DNA of 64,000 nt, taken from JBBEAM01 sp942491105 (lineage in GTDB: Bacteria > Pseudomonadota > Alphaproteobacteria > Kiloniellales > DSM-21159). The translations under genes and the position numbers were made by a program. The notes beneath the pieces are model-generated. The model ran no database searches. It had not been told where the DNA came from and was given only the letters and a program-made list of their open reading frames with translations. The stretch spans positions 310,001 to 374,000 of the forward strand of contig CALNZX010000012.1 in assembly GCA_942491105.1 (NCBI GenBank), written 5' to 3'. This document shows positions 49,348 through 57,972 of this stretch, in pieces. Within the stretch, counting starts at the first letter, position 1; the number at the start of each line of letters is the position of its first letter.

Positions 49348-49412
49348 AAGCGGTTTGCTCTCGAAGATCTCTGGAGCGTTGGATTGGCCCGTGAAGCCAT
49401 TCCGCCGAGGGA

Positions 49413-49440
49413 ACCGGGGAGCGCTTTCGCGCCCCCCGGT
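49413..49440. other. Hairpin between glpV and glpS
   Basis: ACCGGGG-A-GCGC pairs with GCGC-C-CCCCGGT around TTTC, a 12-bp stem with one mismatch, 29 bp downstream of the binding-protein stop on the minus strand. No T-run follows, so it is more likely a 3'-protecting element that raises glpV mRNA over the transporter genes than a full terminator. Confidence 0.6.
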
Positions 49441-49468
49441 CATGATAAACGCTTATCTGGAAGCAGCC

Positions 49469-51211
49469 CTAGTTGGCCTGCTGCCAACGCTTCACCAGCT
49501 CGTCGTAGCCGATGGTCTCGCCCTGCGGCTTCTCGTTCTCGAGAGGCGGCTTCGGCGATCCCGGCTGGTCGAACCAGTATTGGGCATCCCGCTCTTCGTT
49601 GAGACGGGGCCCACAGCCGCCGTAGGTATTGGCGGCCTCGTCGGCTTGCTGCATGCGAGACATCACCAAGTCCATCTCGCTGGCCAGCCGGTCCATGGCC
49701 TCCTGCGGCGTAAAGGCGCCGGAGTTCACGTCACCGATCTGCTGCCACCAGATCTGGGCCAGTTTCGGATAGTCGGGCACGTTCACGCCGGTCGGCGACC
49801 ACAGCACACGATCCGGCGAGCGGTAGAACTCCACCAGGCCGCCAAGCTTCGGCGCGCGCTCGGTGAAGGACTCATGCCGGATGTCGCTGTCACGGATGAT
49901 CGTCAGGCCGACGTGGCTCTTCTTCAGCGACACGGTCTTGGAGACCACGAACTGAGCGTAGAGCCAGGCCGCCTTGCGGCGATCCACCGGGGTCGACTTG
50001 AACAAGGTCCATGACCCGGCATCCTGGTAGCCGAGCTTCTGACCTTCCTCCCAATAAGGGCCATGCGGCGAAGGCGCCATCCGCCACAGCGGCTTACCGT
50101 CCGCGTCGACGGTGTTGTTGCCTTCGCTCTGCGGCGCCACCATCGAAGCGGTGAAGGCGGTGTACCAGAAGATCTGCTGGGCCACGTTGCCTTGGCTGAG
50201 CGCCGGCAGCGACTGGTAGAAGTCGTAGCTGGCCGCACCCGGAGGCGCGTACTTGCGCAGCCATTCGTCCCACTTGCGGATCGCATAGACCGCGGCCGGG
50301 CCGTTGGCCGCACCGCCGCGCGAAACCGAAGCGCCGGAGGGGTTGCAGGAGCCTTGCTCCATGCGGATGCCCCATTCGTCCACCGGGATGCCATTGGGCA
50401 AGCCCTTGTCGCCGGCGCCGGCCATGGAAAGCCAGGCGTCGGTCATGCGCCAGCCCAAGTCCGGCGCGCGCTTGCCGTAGTCCATGTGGCCATAGACCCG
50501 CACGCCATCGATTTCCTTGACGTGGTCGGTGAAGAACTCAGCGATATCCTCGTAGGCCGACCAATTGACCGGCACCCCGAGATCGTAGCCGTAGATTTCC
50601 TTGAACTGCGCCTGCAGATCTTCCCGGTCGAACCAATCCTTGCGGAACCAGTAGAGGTTCGCGAACTGCTGGTCCGGCAGCTGATAGAGCTTACCGTCCG
50701 GGCCGGTGGTGAAGGACTTGCCGATGAAATCGTCGATGTCGAGGGTCGGCAGCGTCACGTCGGCGCCTTCTCCGCCCATCCAATCGGTAAGATTGACGGC
50801 GAGCTGCAAGCGCGAGTGCGTTCCGATCAGATCGGAATCGTTGATGTAGGCATCATAGAGATTGCGCCCGGTCTGCATCTGCGTCTGCACGGCCTGGACG
50901 ACCTCGCCCTCGCCGAGCAACTGATGATTGACCTTGATCCCCGTGATCTCTTCGAAAGCCTTGGTCAGGGTTTCGGATTCGTAGCTGTGGGTCGGAATGG
51001 TCTCCGACAGCACGTTGATTTCCATGCCCTTGAAGGGCTCGGCGGCCTTGATGAACCACTCCATCTCCGACATCTGCTCTTCGGCCGACAGAGTCGAGGG
51101 CTGGAACTCGCTCTCGATCCACTGCTTCGCCTCGTCCATGCCGGCGAAGCTGGCACTCGGCAGAATTGTCAGAGCCGCGGCTGCGACCGTGACTGCAAGA
51201 CGTTGCCTCAT
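49469..51211 (-). CDS. glpV: Glycerol ABC transporter substrate-binding protein
   Basis: This 580-residue periplasmic protein has a Sec signal (MRQRLAVTVAAAALTILPSA, cleavage near SFA). The large family-1 type fold starts AKQWIESEFQPSTLSAEEQM and includes INVLSETIPTHSYESETLTK and FEEITGIKVNHQLLGEGEV. It is longer than typical sugar-binding proteins (about 420), matching the GlpV-type family. GGGAGG precedes the ATG at 51,211. It is the first gene of the operon and diverges from glpR. The neighbouring glpR-glpD genes support glycerol as substrate. Confidence 0.9.
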   Translation of the reverse strand: MRQRLAVTVAAAALTILPSASFAGMDEAKQWIESEFQPSTLSAEEQMSEMEWFIKAAEPFKGMEINVLSETIPTHSYESETLTKAFEEITGIKVNHQLLGEGEVVQAVQTQMQTGRNLYDAYINDSDLIGTHSRLQLAVNLTDWMGGEGADVTLPTLDIDDFIGKSFTTGPDGKLYQLPDQQFANLYWFRKDWFDREDLQAQFKEIYGYDLGVPVNWSAYEDIAEFFTDHVKEIDGVRVYGHMDYGKRAPDLGWRMTDAWLSMAGAGDKGLPNGIPVDEWGIRMEQGSCNPSGASVSRGGAANGPAAVYAIRKWDEWLRKYAPPGAASYDFYQSLPALSQGNVAQQIFWYTAFTASMVAPQSEGNNTVDADGKPLWRMAPSPHGPYWEEGQKLGYQDAGSWTLFKSTPVDRRKAAWLYAQFVVSKTVSLKKSHVGLTIIRDSDIRHESFTERAPKLGGLVEFYRSPDRVLWSPTGVNVPDYPKLAQIWWQQIGDVNSGAFTPQEAMDRLASEMDLVMSRMQQADEAANTYGGCGPRLNEERDAQYWFDQPGSPKPPLENEKPQGETIGYDELVKRWQQAN

Positions 51212-51256
51212 AGTTTACCTCCCAAGTTTTTTTATGCCCGGACTATGCAAGCGAAG

Positions 51257-51327
51257 GAAAACGAATGTCAATTGAAAACAGATTTGGTTCGTTTTCCGCA
51301 ATGTATACATCTAAATCTTTCGTTTTC
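51257..51327. promoter_or_regulatory. Candidate GlpR operators in the glpV-glpR intergenic region
   Basis: The nonamer TTCGTTTTC occurs at 51,288-51,296 and 51,319-51,327, spaced by 31 bp (three helical turns). An inverted copy, GAAAACGAA, lies at 51,257-51,265. A perfect palindrome ATGTATACAT (51,301-51,310) sits between the two direct copies. DeoR-type GlpR proteins are known to bind TTCG-rich repeats of this kind, so this is likely the switch for both the glpV operon and glpR-glpD. Further on, TTCGAA-TTTT-TTCGAA lies at 51,430-51,445 near the glpR start. Confidence 0.7.
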
Positions 51328-51475
51328 TGACAACGCATTGGAATATTTCTCTAGAAATTTCTCATAACTTACTAATAATAAAGATACTATTTCCGCGAGC
51401 GGGAGAATGTCTTGCGTTTTCGCTTGAGGTTCGAATTTTTTCGAAATATACCGGGGCTCTGCTGTGGAGGTATGC

Positions 51476-52276
51476 ATGGAAGTGATTACGCCCCGTAAAT
51501 CGGACATCATGAGGCTTGCCAAGGAATTGGGGCGGGTAAACGTCGAAGCTCTCTCCGCACACTTCGATGTGACGCCGCAAACCATCCGCAAGGACATCAA
51601 CGACCTCTGCGAGGCAGGGCTGCTGCAGCGCTTTCACGGCGGCGCCGTCCTGTCTTCCGGCGTCGCCAACTTCGGCTACGAGGCGCGCCGTCAGTTCGCC
51701 ACCGAGGAAAAGCGTCTGATCGGCCTGCGCGCCGCCGACTTGATTCCCGATAACTGCTCGCTGCTGATCAACATCGGCACGACCACGGAACAGGTCGCCA
51801 TGGCCCTGCGCAGCAAGAAGGGCCTGCTGGTGATCACCAACAACATCAACGTGGTCAACATTCTGCTCGGTTTCGACAATATCGAGGTGATTGTCGCGGG
51901 CGGGGCCGTACGCCACTCCGACGGCGGCATCGTCGGCGAGGCCGCCGTCGACTTCATTCGCCAGTTCAAGGTCGACTACGCCGTGATCGGTACTTCCGCG
52001 ATCGACGAGGATGGTGCGCTGCTCGACTACGATTACCGCGAGGTCAAGGTCGCCAAGGCGATCATGGAGAACGCACGGCATACTATTCTGGTTGCCGACT
52101 CGATGAAATATGAACGCAGCGCCCCGGCGCGGATCGGCCACATCTCGATGCTCGACACCTTCGTTACCGATGCCCCGCCGCCCGAGCCGCTGGCCACGAT
52201 CTGCGCCGAACAGGGGGTCGAGGTAGAGGTTGCCACTGCGCCGGGCAGCGGCAGGCTGGACGCCGTAGCCTCATGA
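51476..52276 (+). CDS. glpR: DeoR-family glycerol operon repressor
   Basis: The 266-residue DeoR regulator has an N-terminal HTH (VNVEALSAHFDVTPQTIRKD) followed by LLQRFHGGAV. The C-terminal sugar-phosphate-binding domain has NIGTTTEQVA, the segment ITNNINVVNILLG and the VAGGAVRHSDGGIVG loop. The family's GlpR members respond to glycerol-3-phosphate. ATG 51,476 has TGGAGG 5 bp upstream; an in-frame GTG at 51,464 is less likely. It diverges from the glpV operon and precedes glpD. Confidence 0.92.
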   Translation: MEVITPRKSDIMRLAKELGRVNVEALSAHFDVTPQTIRKDINDLCEAGLLQRFHGGAVLSSGVANFGYEARRQFATEEKRLIGLRAADLIPDNCSLLINIGTTTEQVAMALRSKKGLLVITNNINVVNILLGFDNIEVIVAGGAVRHSDGGIVGEAAVDFIRQFKVDYAVIGTSAIDEDGALLDYDYREVKVAKAIMENARHTILVADSMKYERSAPARIGHISMLDTFVTDAPPPEPLATICAEQGVEVEVATAPGSGRLDAVAS

Positions 52277-52394
52277 TCCCGCGTCGCCGCCCATTGAGCG
52301 ATCTCCCGGTTTTCAAAGCGATCCACGCTTGCCGCACAGCCGCCCGCGATGCCATGCTTTGTCATAAAACTGTAATCTTCGATTGAACGGCCAG

Positions 52395-53906
52395 ATGTAC
52401 GACATCGCGATCATCGGCGGCGGCGTGAACGGCTGCGGCATCGCGCGCGACGCCGCCGGGCGCGGCCTCTCGGTCCTCCTGGCAGAGAAGAACGATCTCG
52501 CGAGCGGCACCTCCTCGGCTTCGACCAAACTGATTCACGGCGGCCTGCGTTATCTGGAGCATTACGAATTCCGCCTGGTGCGGGAATCCTTGCGGGAACG
52601 CGAGGTGCTGCTCGCCATGGCGCCGCACATCGTCTGGCCGCTGCGCTTCGTGCTGCCCCATCACCGCGCTCTGCGCCCCGCCTTTCTGATCCGCCTCGGC
52701 CTGTTCCTCTACGACCACCTGGGCGGGCGTAAGCTGCTGCCGGCCTCGCGCGGTCTAGATCTGCGACAGGATCCGGCCGGCAAGCCCTTGAAGCCCGCCT
52801 TTACCCGCGGTTTCGAGTATTCCGACTGCTGGGTCGAGGACTCGCGCCTGGTCGTGCTCAACGCCGCCGACGCGGCGCAGCGCGGCGCCGACATTCGCGT
52901 CGGCTGCGAGGTGACGGCGGCCAAGCGCCAGGGCGACCACTGGCAGCTCGAGCTGACCGACCGGGCCAGCGGCCAGACCACAAGCGCCCAGGCCCGTACG
53001 CTGATCAACGCCGCCGGCCCCTGGGTGGCCGAGGTGATCGCCCATGCGCTCGGCCTCAACTCCAGACTCGGCGTACGTCTGGTCAAGGGCAGCCACATCG
53101 TGGTCAAGCGCCTCTTCGATCACGACCGCGCCTACATCCTGCAGAACGCCGACAAGCGCATCGTCTTCGCCATCCCCTATGAGCGGGATTTCACCCTGAT
53201 CGGCACCACCGACGTGGACTACGCCGCCGATCCCGCCGAGGTGGAAATCTCCGCGGACGAAACGGCGTATCTCTGCAAGGTCGTCGGCGACTACTTCGAG
53301 CAGTCCATTACAGCCGAGGACGTGGTCTGGACCTATTCCGGCGTGCGCCCGCTGTTCGACGAGGGCGGCACCTCGGCGCAGGAGACGACCCGCGATTTCG
53401 TGCTGGAGCGCAGCGGCGGGGACGACGAGCCCGCCCTGTTGAATATCTTCGGCGGCAAGATCACCACTTACCGCTATCTCGCCGAGCAGGCCTTGAAAAA
53501 GCTGAGCGACTGCTTTCCCTCCGCCGGCCCGGCCTGGACAGCGGGCGTGGCACTGCCCGGAGGCGACTTCCCGGCCGAGGGATTCGAGGCCCTGGTGCGC
53601 GAGATCGCGGCCGCGCATTCCTATCTCGACCCGGTGCAGGCGCGCCGTCTGACCCGCGCCTATGGGACCCGCGTCTGGCAGCTGCTCGAGGGCGCCCGCT
53701 CGCTGGCGGATCTGGGCATCGATTTCGGCGGCGGCTTGAGCCAGCGCGAGGTCGAGTATCTGCGCGACCGCGAATGGGCGCGCAGCGCCGAGGACATCCT
53801 CTGGCGCCGCAGCAAGCTCGGCCTGCGGCTATCGGCCGCGCAGCAGGCGCGGCTGACCGAGTGGCTGGCCGATAACGCCGCGCCGGACGCGGACTCCCTG
53901 GCCTAG
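52395..53906 (+). CDS. glpD: Aerobic glycerol-3-phosphate dehydrogenase
   Basis: This 503-residue FAD enzyme oxidises glycerol-3-phosphate to dihydroxyacetone phosphate at the membrane, passing electrons to quinone. The FAD-binding start is MYDIAIIGGGVNGCGIARDA. Family motifs STKLIHGGLRYLEHYEFRLV, the VKGSHIVV segment and ALLNIFGGKITTYR are all present. ATG 52,395 is chosen; a TTG four codons earlier is possible. No glycerol kinase gene lies in the window, so phosphorylation must be encoded elsewhere. Confidence 0.95.
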   Translation: MYDIAIIGGGVNGCGIARDAAGRGLSVLLAEKNDLASGTSSASTKLIHGGLRYLEHYEFRLVRESLREREVLLAMAPHIVWPLRFVLPHHRALRPAFLIRLGLFLYDHLGGRKLLPASRGLDLRQDPAGKPLKPAFTRGFEYSDCWVEDSRLVVLNAADAAQRGADIRVGCEVTAAKRQGDHWQLELTDRASGQTTSAQARTLINAAGPWVAEVIAHALGLNSRLGVRLVKGSHIVVKRLFDHDRAYILQNADKRIVFAIPYERDFTLIGTTDVDYAADPAEVEISADETAYLCKVVGDYFEQSITAEDVVWTYSGVRPLFDEGGTSAQETTRDFVLERSGGDDEPALLNIFGGKITTYRYLAEQALKKLSDCFPSAGPAWTAGVALPGGDFPAEGFEALVREIAAAHSYLDPVQARRLTRAYGTRVWQLLEGARSLADLGIDFGGGLSQREVEYLRDREWARSAEDILWRRSKLGLRLSAAQQARLTEWLADNAAPDADSLA

Positions 53907-54031
53907 CCGGCGCCGCGCGCGGCCGCCAAGCCGCGGCTTTTCCCCAAGAACAAACGGCTTCTCCAAGGGCGGAGCTTCTCGTACGCGTCAATCCCGGCTA
54001 GGGTGCGCGCCGCGAAAAATAAGGAGTCACA

Positions 54032-56134
54032 ATGAGCGACGTCGTCAGTTACCGCCGCGAAGGCAGCATCGGCCTCATCCAGATCGACAACCCGCCGGTC
54101 AACGCCACCAGTCAAGCGGTGCGCGCCGGTCTGAAGCAGGCCGCCGAGTCGGGTCTCGCGGACGACGGTGCCCAGGTTCTCGTGCTCTTCGCGGCCGGCC
54201 GGACCTTCGTCGCCGGCGCGGACATCAAGGAGTTCGGTAAGCCGCAAGGCGACCCGCAGCTGCGCGACGTCATTTCCCTGATCGAATCCAGCCCCAAGCC
54301 GGTGGTCGCCGCGCTGCACGGGACGCCCCTTGGCGGCGGCCTGGAGCTGGCGCTCGGCTGCCACTACCGGGTCGCCCTGCCCGGCACGCGGCTCGGCCTG
54401 CCCGAGGTCAAGCTCGGCTTGATCCCCGGCGCCGGAGGCACCCAGCGTCTGCCGCGCGTCGTCGGCGTCGAGGCGGCGCTCGACATCATCACCAGCGGGC
54501 GCTTCGTTCCGGCGCAGGAAGCCTTGGAGCTCGGCCTGCTGGATGCCATCGCGAGCGAGGATACTCCCGAGGCGGCCGGCATGAGCTACGCCAAACGGGT
54601 CATCGAAACCAAGCTGCCGCCGCGCCCGCTGAGCGCCCGGGACGACCGCCTTTCCTGCGACCCCGCGATCTTCGAGCAAACCCGGGAGAAGCTGCGGCGC
54701 AAGACCCGCGGCCAGCTTTCGCCGCTGCGCGCGGTCGATGCCATCGAGGCGGCGACCCAGCTCGATTTCGAAGCCGGCCGGAAACGCGAGCGCGAGATTT
54801 TTCAAGACTGCATGGAATCGCCCCAGCGTGCCGCCATGATCCACGCCTTCTTCGGCGAGCGGGCCGTGGCCAAGGTGCCCGGCCTCTCCGACGAAACCCA
54901 AGCACGGCCACTTGAGCGTGTCGCGGTGATCGGCGCCGGGACCATGGGCGGCGGCATCGCCATGGCCATGGCCGCCGCCGCGATCCCGGTCAGCCTGATC
55001 GAACAGTCGCGCGAAGCCCTCGACCGGGGCCTGGCGCGGATTCGCAAGAATCTCGACATCAGCGTGAGCCGGGGCAGCCTGACGCCGGAAGCCGCAGAGC
55101 AGCGCTTCGGCCTGATCCAAGGCAGCCTGACCTACGACGCGCTGAGCGACGCCGACTTCGTCATCGAGGCGGTATTCGAAAGCATGGAGGTCAAGAAGCA
55201 GGTTTTCGCCGAGATTGAAAAGCACGCCAAGCCGGGCGCGGTGCTGGCGACCAACACCTCCTATCTCGATATCGACGAGATCGCCGCCGCGACCGGCCGG
55301 CCGGCGGACCTACTCGGCACCCACTTCTTCAGCCCGGCCAACGTGATGCGCCTGCTCGAGGTGGTGCGCGCGAAACAGACCGCCGAGGACGCGCTGAAAA
55401 CCGCCCTCGCCCTGGGCCGCAGAATCGGCAAGGTCAGCGTCGTCTCCGGCGTCTGCGACGGCTTCATCGGCAACCGCATGCTGCAGGTCTACCGGCGCCA
55501 GGCACTTTATATGCTGGAGGACGGGGCGCTGCCGCAGGAGGTCGATGCCGCGATGACGGCGTTCGGCTTCGCCATGGGCCCCTTCGCGGTCAACGACCTT
55601 GCCGGACTGGATATCACCTACGCCAATCAGCGCCGCCTCGACGCCACCCGCGATCCCGGGGAACGCTATGTCGCGCTTCCCGACAAGCTCTACGAGCTCG
55701 GCCGCCTGGGGCAGAAGACCGGCGCCGGCTGGTACCGCTATGAAGAAGGCAACCGCAAGCCGATCCCGGATCCCGAAGTCGAGGCCCTGGTCCTGGCCGC
55801 CTCCAGGGAAAAGGGCATCGCCCGACGCGTGTTTTCCCAGGAGGAGATACAGCGCCGCGCCCTGACCGCGCTGGCCAACGAGGGCGCGCGCATCCTGGAG
55901 GAAGGCATCGCCGCGCGCGCGGTGGACATCGATATGGTCTGGCTGCATGGCTATGGCTTTCCAGCTCACCAGGGCGGGCCGATGTTCTGGGCCGACGCCC
56001 AGGGTCTCGGCACGCTGCGCGCCGCGATTGAGGACTTCGCCAAGGAAGATCCCCAATCCTGGCGGCCCGCGCCCTTGCTCGAACGGCTCGCCAAGGATGG
56101 GAAAAGCTTCAAGCAGTGGAGCAGCGGCGCCTAG
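54032..56134 (+). CDS. Bifunctional enoyl-CoA hydratase/3-hydroxyacyl-CoA dehydrogenase
   Basis: The 700-residue fused beta-oxidation enzyme catalyses hydration of trans-2-enoyl-CoA and NAD-dependent oxidation of the 3-hydroxyacyl-CoA. The N-terminal crotonase domain (1-190) has the oxyanion-hole segments AGADIKEFG and HGTPLGGGLELALG and the catalytic glutamate in LPEVKLGLIPGAGGTQR. The dehydrogenase has the NAD motif VIGAGTMGGGIA near 295-310, the catalytic histidine in LLGTHFFSPANVMRLLEVV, and FIGNRM. A good AAGGAG site precedes the ATG. It resembles the FadJ or peroxisomal-type MFE layout more than FadB. No thiolase gene is adjacent. Confidence 0.92.
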   Translation: MSDVVSYRREGSIGLIQIDNPPVNATSQAVRAGLKQAAESGLADDGAQVLVLFAAGRTFVAGADIKEFGKPQGDPQLRDVISLIESSPKPVVAALHGTPLGGGLELALGCHYRVALPGTRLGLPEVKLGLIPGAGGTQRLPRVVGVEAALDIITSGRFVPAQEALELGLLDAIASEDTPEAAGMSYAKRVIETKLPPRPLSARDDRLSCDPAIFEQTREKLRRKTRGQLSPLRAVDAIEAATQLDFEAGRKREREIFQDCMESPQRAAMIHAFFGERAVAKVPGLSDETQARPLERVAVIGAGTMGGGIAMAMAAAAIPVSLIEQSREALDRGLARIRKNLDISVSRGSLTPEAAEQRFGLIQGSLTYDALSDADFVIEAVFESMEVKKQVFAEIEKHAKPGAVLATNTSYLDIDEIAAATGRPADLLGTHFFSPANVMRLLEVVRAKQTAEDALKTALALGRRIGKVSVVSGVCDGFIGNRMLQVYRRQALYMLEDGALPQEVDAAMTAFGFAMGPFAVNDLAGLDITYANQRRLDATRDPGERYVALPDKLYELGRLGQKTGAGWYRYEEGNRKPIPDPEVEALVLAASREKGIARRVFSQEEIQRRALTALANEGARILEEGIAARAVDIDMVWLHGYGFPAHQGGPMFWADAQGLGTLRAAIEDFAKEDPQSWRPAPLLERLAKDGKSFKQWSSGA

Positions 56135-56217
56135 ACGGCCGCCGGTCGCTGGCTGCGCCCTAGCGCGCGATCCCCGGGGCAATAGACAGCGGCTCCCGCC
56201 TCGCGTTGAATGTCGGC

Positions 56218-57972
56218 ATGACGGCGCAGCTTGCAGCGGAGAAGACGAGGGCCGGCCAGGGCTTTCTGATCGGCGCGGCGATCGGCTCGGGCAGCACGGC
56301 GCTGGCCGCCGAACGCGGCGGCGCCGATTTTTTGCTGGCGATCAACGCGGGCCGCTTGCGCAACATGGGCGCGCCGTCGATTTCCTGCATGCTGCCGGTC
56401 TTCGACGCCGGCGCGATGACCGAGAGTTTCGCCCGCGAAGAGCTGCTCGCGATCTGCAAGGTGCCGGTGCTGCTTGGCATCAATGCCTGGGGCAAGAACT
56501 GCGTGCCCGCGGAGATCGCCGAGCGCATCCGCGCCGCCGGTTTTGCCGGCGCAGTCAATTTTCCCAGCTGCATGCATTACTCCCACCCGATGCAGCAGCT
56601 GCTGTCGCGCGCCGGCCGCGGCATCGAGATGGAAATCGAGGTGCTGCGCGCCGTCAAGGATGCCGGCATGCTGACCATGTTCTACTGCGCGACGCGGACC
56701 CAAGCCCGCTTGGCCGCCGATGCCGGGCTCGATCTGGTCTGCCTGAACCTGGGCTGGAATGTCGGCGGCGCGCTCGGCCACCGGACCCGCAGAACCCTGG
56801 AGGAAGCCGCCACCGCGGCGCGCGAGATCGGGCGGCACATCAAGCGGATCAACCCCGAGGTGCGGTTCCTGCTCGAGGGCGGGCCGATTGCGAGCGCCGA
56901 GGATCTGGCGCGGATTTCGGCCCTGGCGCCGGTCGACGGCTATGTCGGCGGTTCGACCTTCGAGCGCATGCCCCTGGAGGTTTCCGTCTCCGAGCAGATC
57001 GACGCCTTCCGCAAGGCCGGCGGGCGGCGGGCGCCGCTCGATCCCGAAAGCAGCCGCCTTGCCGCCTGGGGCCGCCGCCAAGGCTTCGTCGGGCGCTCCA
57101 AGGCCCTGCTGAAATTCCTCGCCCGGCTCAGCGCGCTGGCCAAGACCCGCCATCCCCTGTTGCTGATCCTGGAACAAGGCATCGACCCCGTAGCGATCCT
57201 GGACGCTTTGCAGGCCGGTGAAGCCCGGCGCGGCCGCTATACCCTGGTGACCGTCGACCTCGCCGGCGAAGACTTTCCGACCAGGGCGCGGCGCTTACTG
57301 TTCGGGCAAGCCGGCGCGGAAGGCCAGCAGCCGCCGCTGCTCGGCGATCCGGCTGTCGACCTCTTGGTGATTCATGCCGGCGAGAAGCTGCCCCAGGGGA
57401 TACAGCGGCGGCTGGCGCGAAGCCTGCGCGAGGAGCGGTTCCGCGCGCCAGACACCCGCCGCAGCATCGCCATCGCGCCGCGCGTCGTATTGACCAGCGA
57501 GATCACCGCCAACCAGGACCCCAGAACCCTCGGCTTCGACCCGGCCCTGGCCACGCTTCTGGAGGGCTGGACCCTGCGCGCGCCGCCGCTGCGCGAGCGA
57601 ATCGAGGATCTGCCCGCGCTGCTGGAGGCGCTCAGCGCGGAAATGCTGGGCGGCGGCCTTTCCCGCAAGGATTTCACGGCTGCCGCGCTGCGCCAGCTGG
57701 CAGCGCACCGCTGGCCGGGAAACGAGGCGGAGCTGCGCTCCCTCTTGGGCGCGCTTTCGGGGCGCGGCGGCGGCGGTCAGATTCAACCGCGCGAGATCGC
57801 GCCGCTGCTGCAGCTTCCAGGCGGCGAGGAACCCGATCTGCGCGGCGAGAAGGATCGCATCGTCGACGCGCTCTGGCGGCACGGCTTCAACCGCACGCGC
57901 AGCGCCGAGGCGCTGGGCATCTCGCGTAAAACCCTGTTCAACAAAATCAAGAAATACGGGCTCGACGGCTAG
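56218..57972 (+). CDS. PEP-hydrolase-like TIM barrel fused to degenerate sigma-54-activator domain and Fis-type HTH
   Basis: The 584-residue protein has three parts. Residues 1-275 are a TIM barrel of the phosphoenolpyruvate-hydrolase-like family (COG5564 type), with GGADFLLAINAGRLR, PVLLGINAWGKN and FLLEGGPIAS. Residues about 290-510 align with NtrC-type AAA domains. They open with the usual VGRS entry and end with PPLRERIEDLP and RWPGNEAEL. However, the Walker A region reads ILEQGIDPVAI instead of GESGTGKE, and LFGQAGAEGQ replaces LFGHEKGAFTG. Residues 545-584 are a Fis-type HTH (ALWRHGFNRTRSAEALGISR). It looks like a ligand-sensing DNA-binding regulator that cannot hydrolyse ATP. It most likely controls the ABC operon at 58,906. 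Confidence 0.82.
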   Translation: MTAQLAAEKTRAGQGFLIGAAIGSGSTALAAERGGADFLLAINAGRLRNMGAPSISCMLPVFDAGAMTESFAREELLAICKVPVLLGINAWGKNCVPAEIAERIRAAGFAGAVNFPSCMHYSHPMQQLLSRAGRGIEMEIEVLRAVKDAGMLTMFYCATRTQARLAADAGLDLVCLNLGWNVGGALGHRTRRTLEEAATAAREIGRHIKRINPEVRFLLEGGPIASAEDLARISALAPVDGYVGGSTFERMPLEVSVSEQIDAFRKAGGRRAPLDPESSRLAAWGRRQGFVGRSKALLKFLARLSALAKTRHPLLLILEQGIDPVAILDALQAGEARRGRYTLVTVDLAGEDFPTRARRLLFGQAGAEGQQPPLLGDPAVDLLVIHAGEKLPQGIQRRLARSLREERFRAPDTRRSIAIAPRVVLTSEITANQDPRTLGFDPALATLLEGWTLRAPPLRERIEDLPALLEALSAEMLGGGLSRKDFTAAALRQLAAHRWPGNEAELRSLLGALSGRGGGGQIQPREIAPLLQLPGGEEPDLRGEKDRIVDALWRHGFNRTRSAEALGISRKTLFNKIKKYGLDG

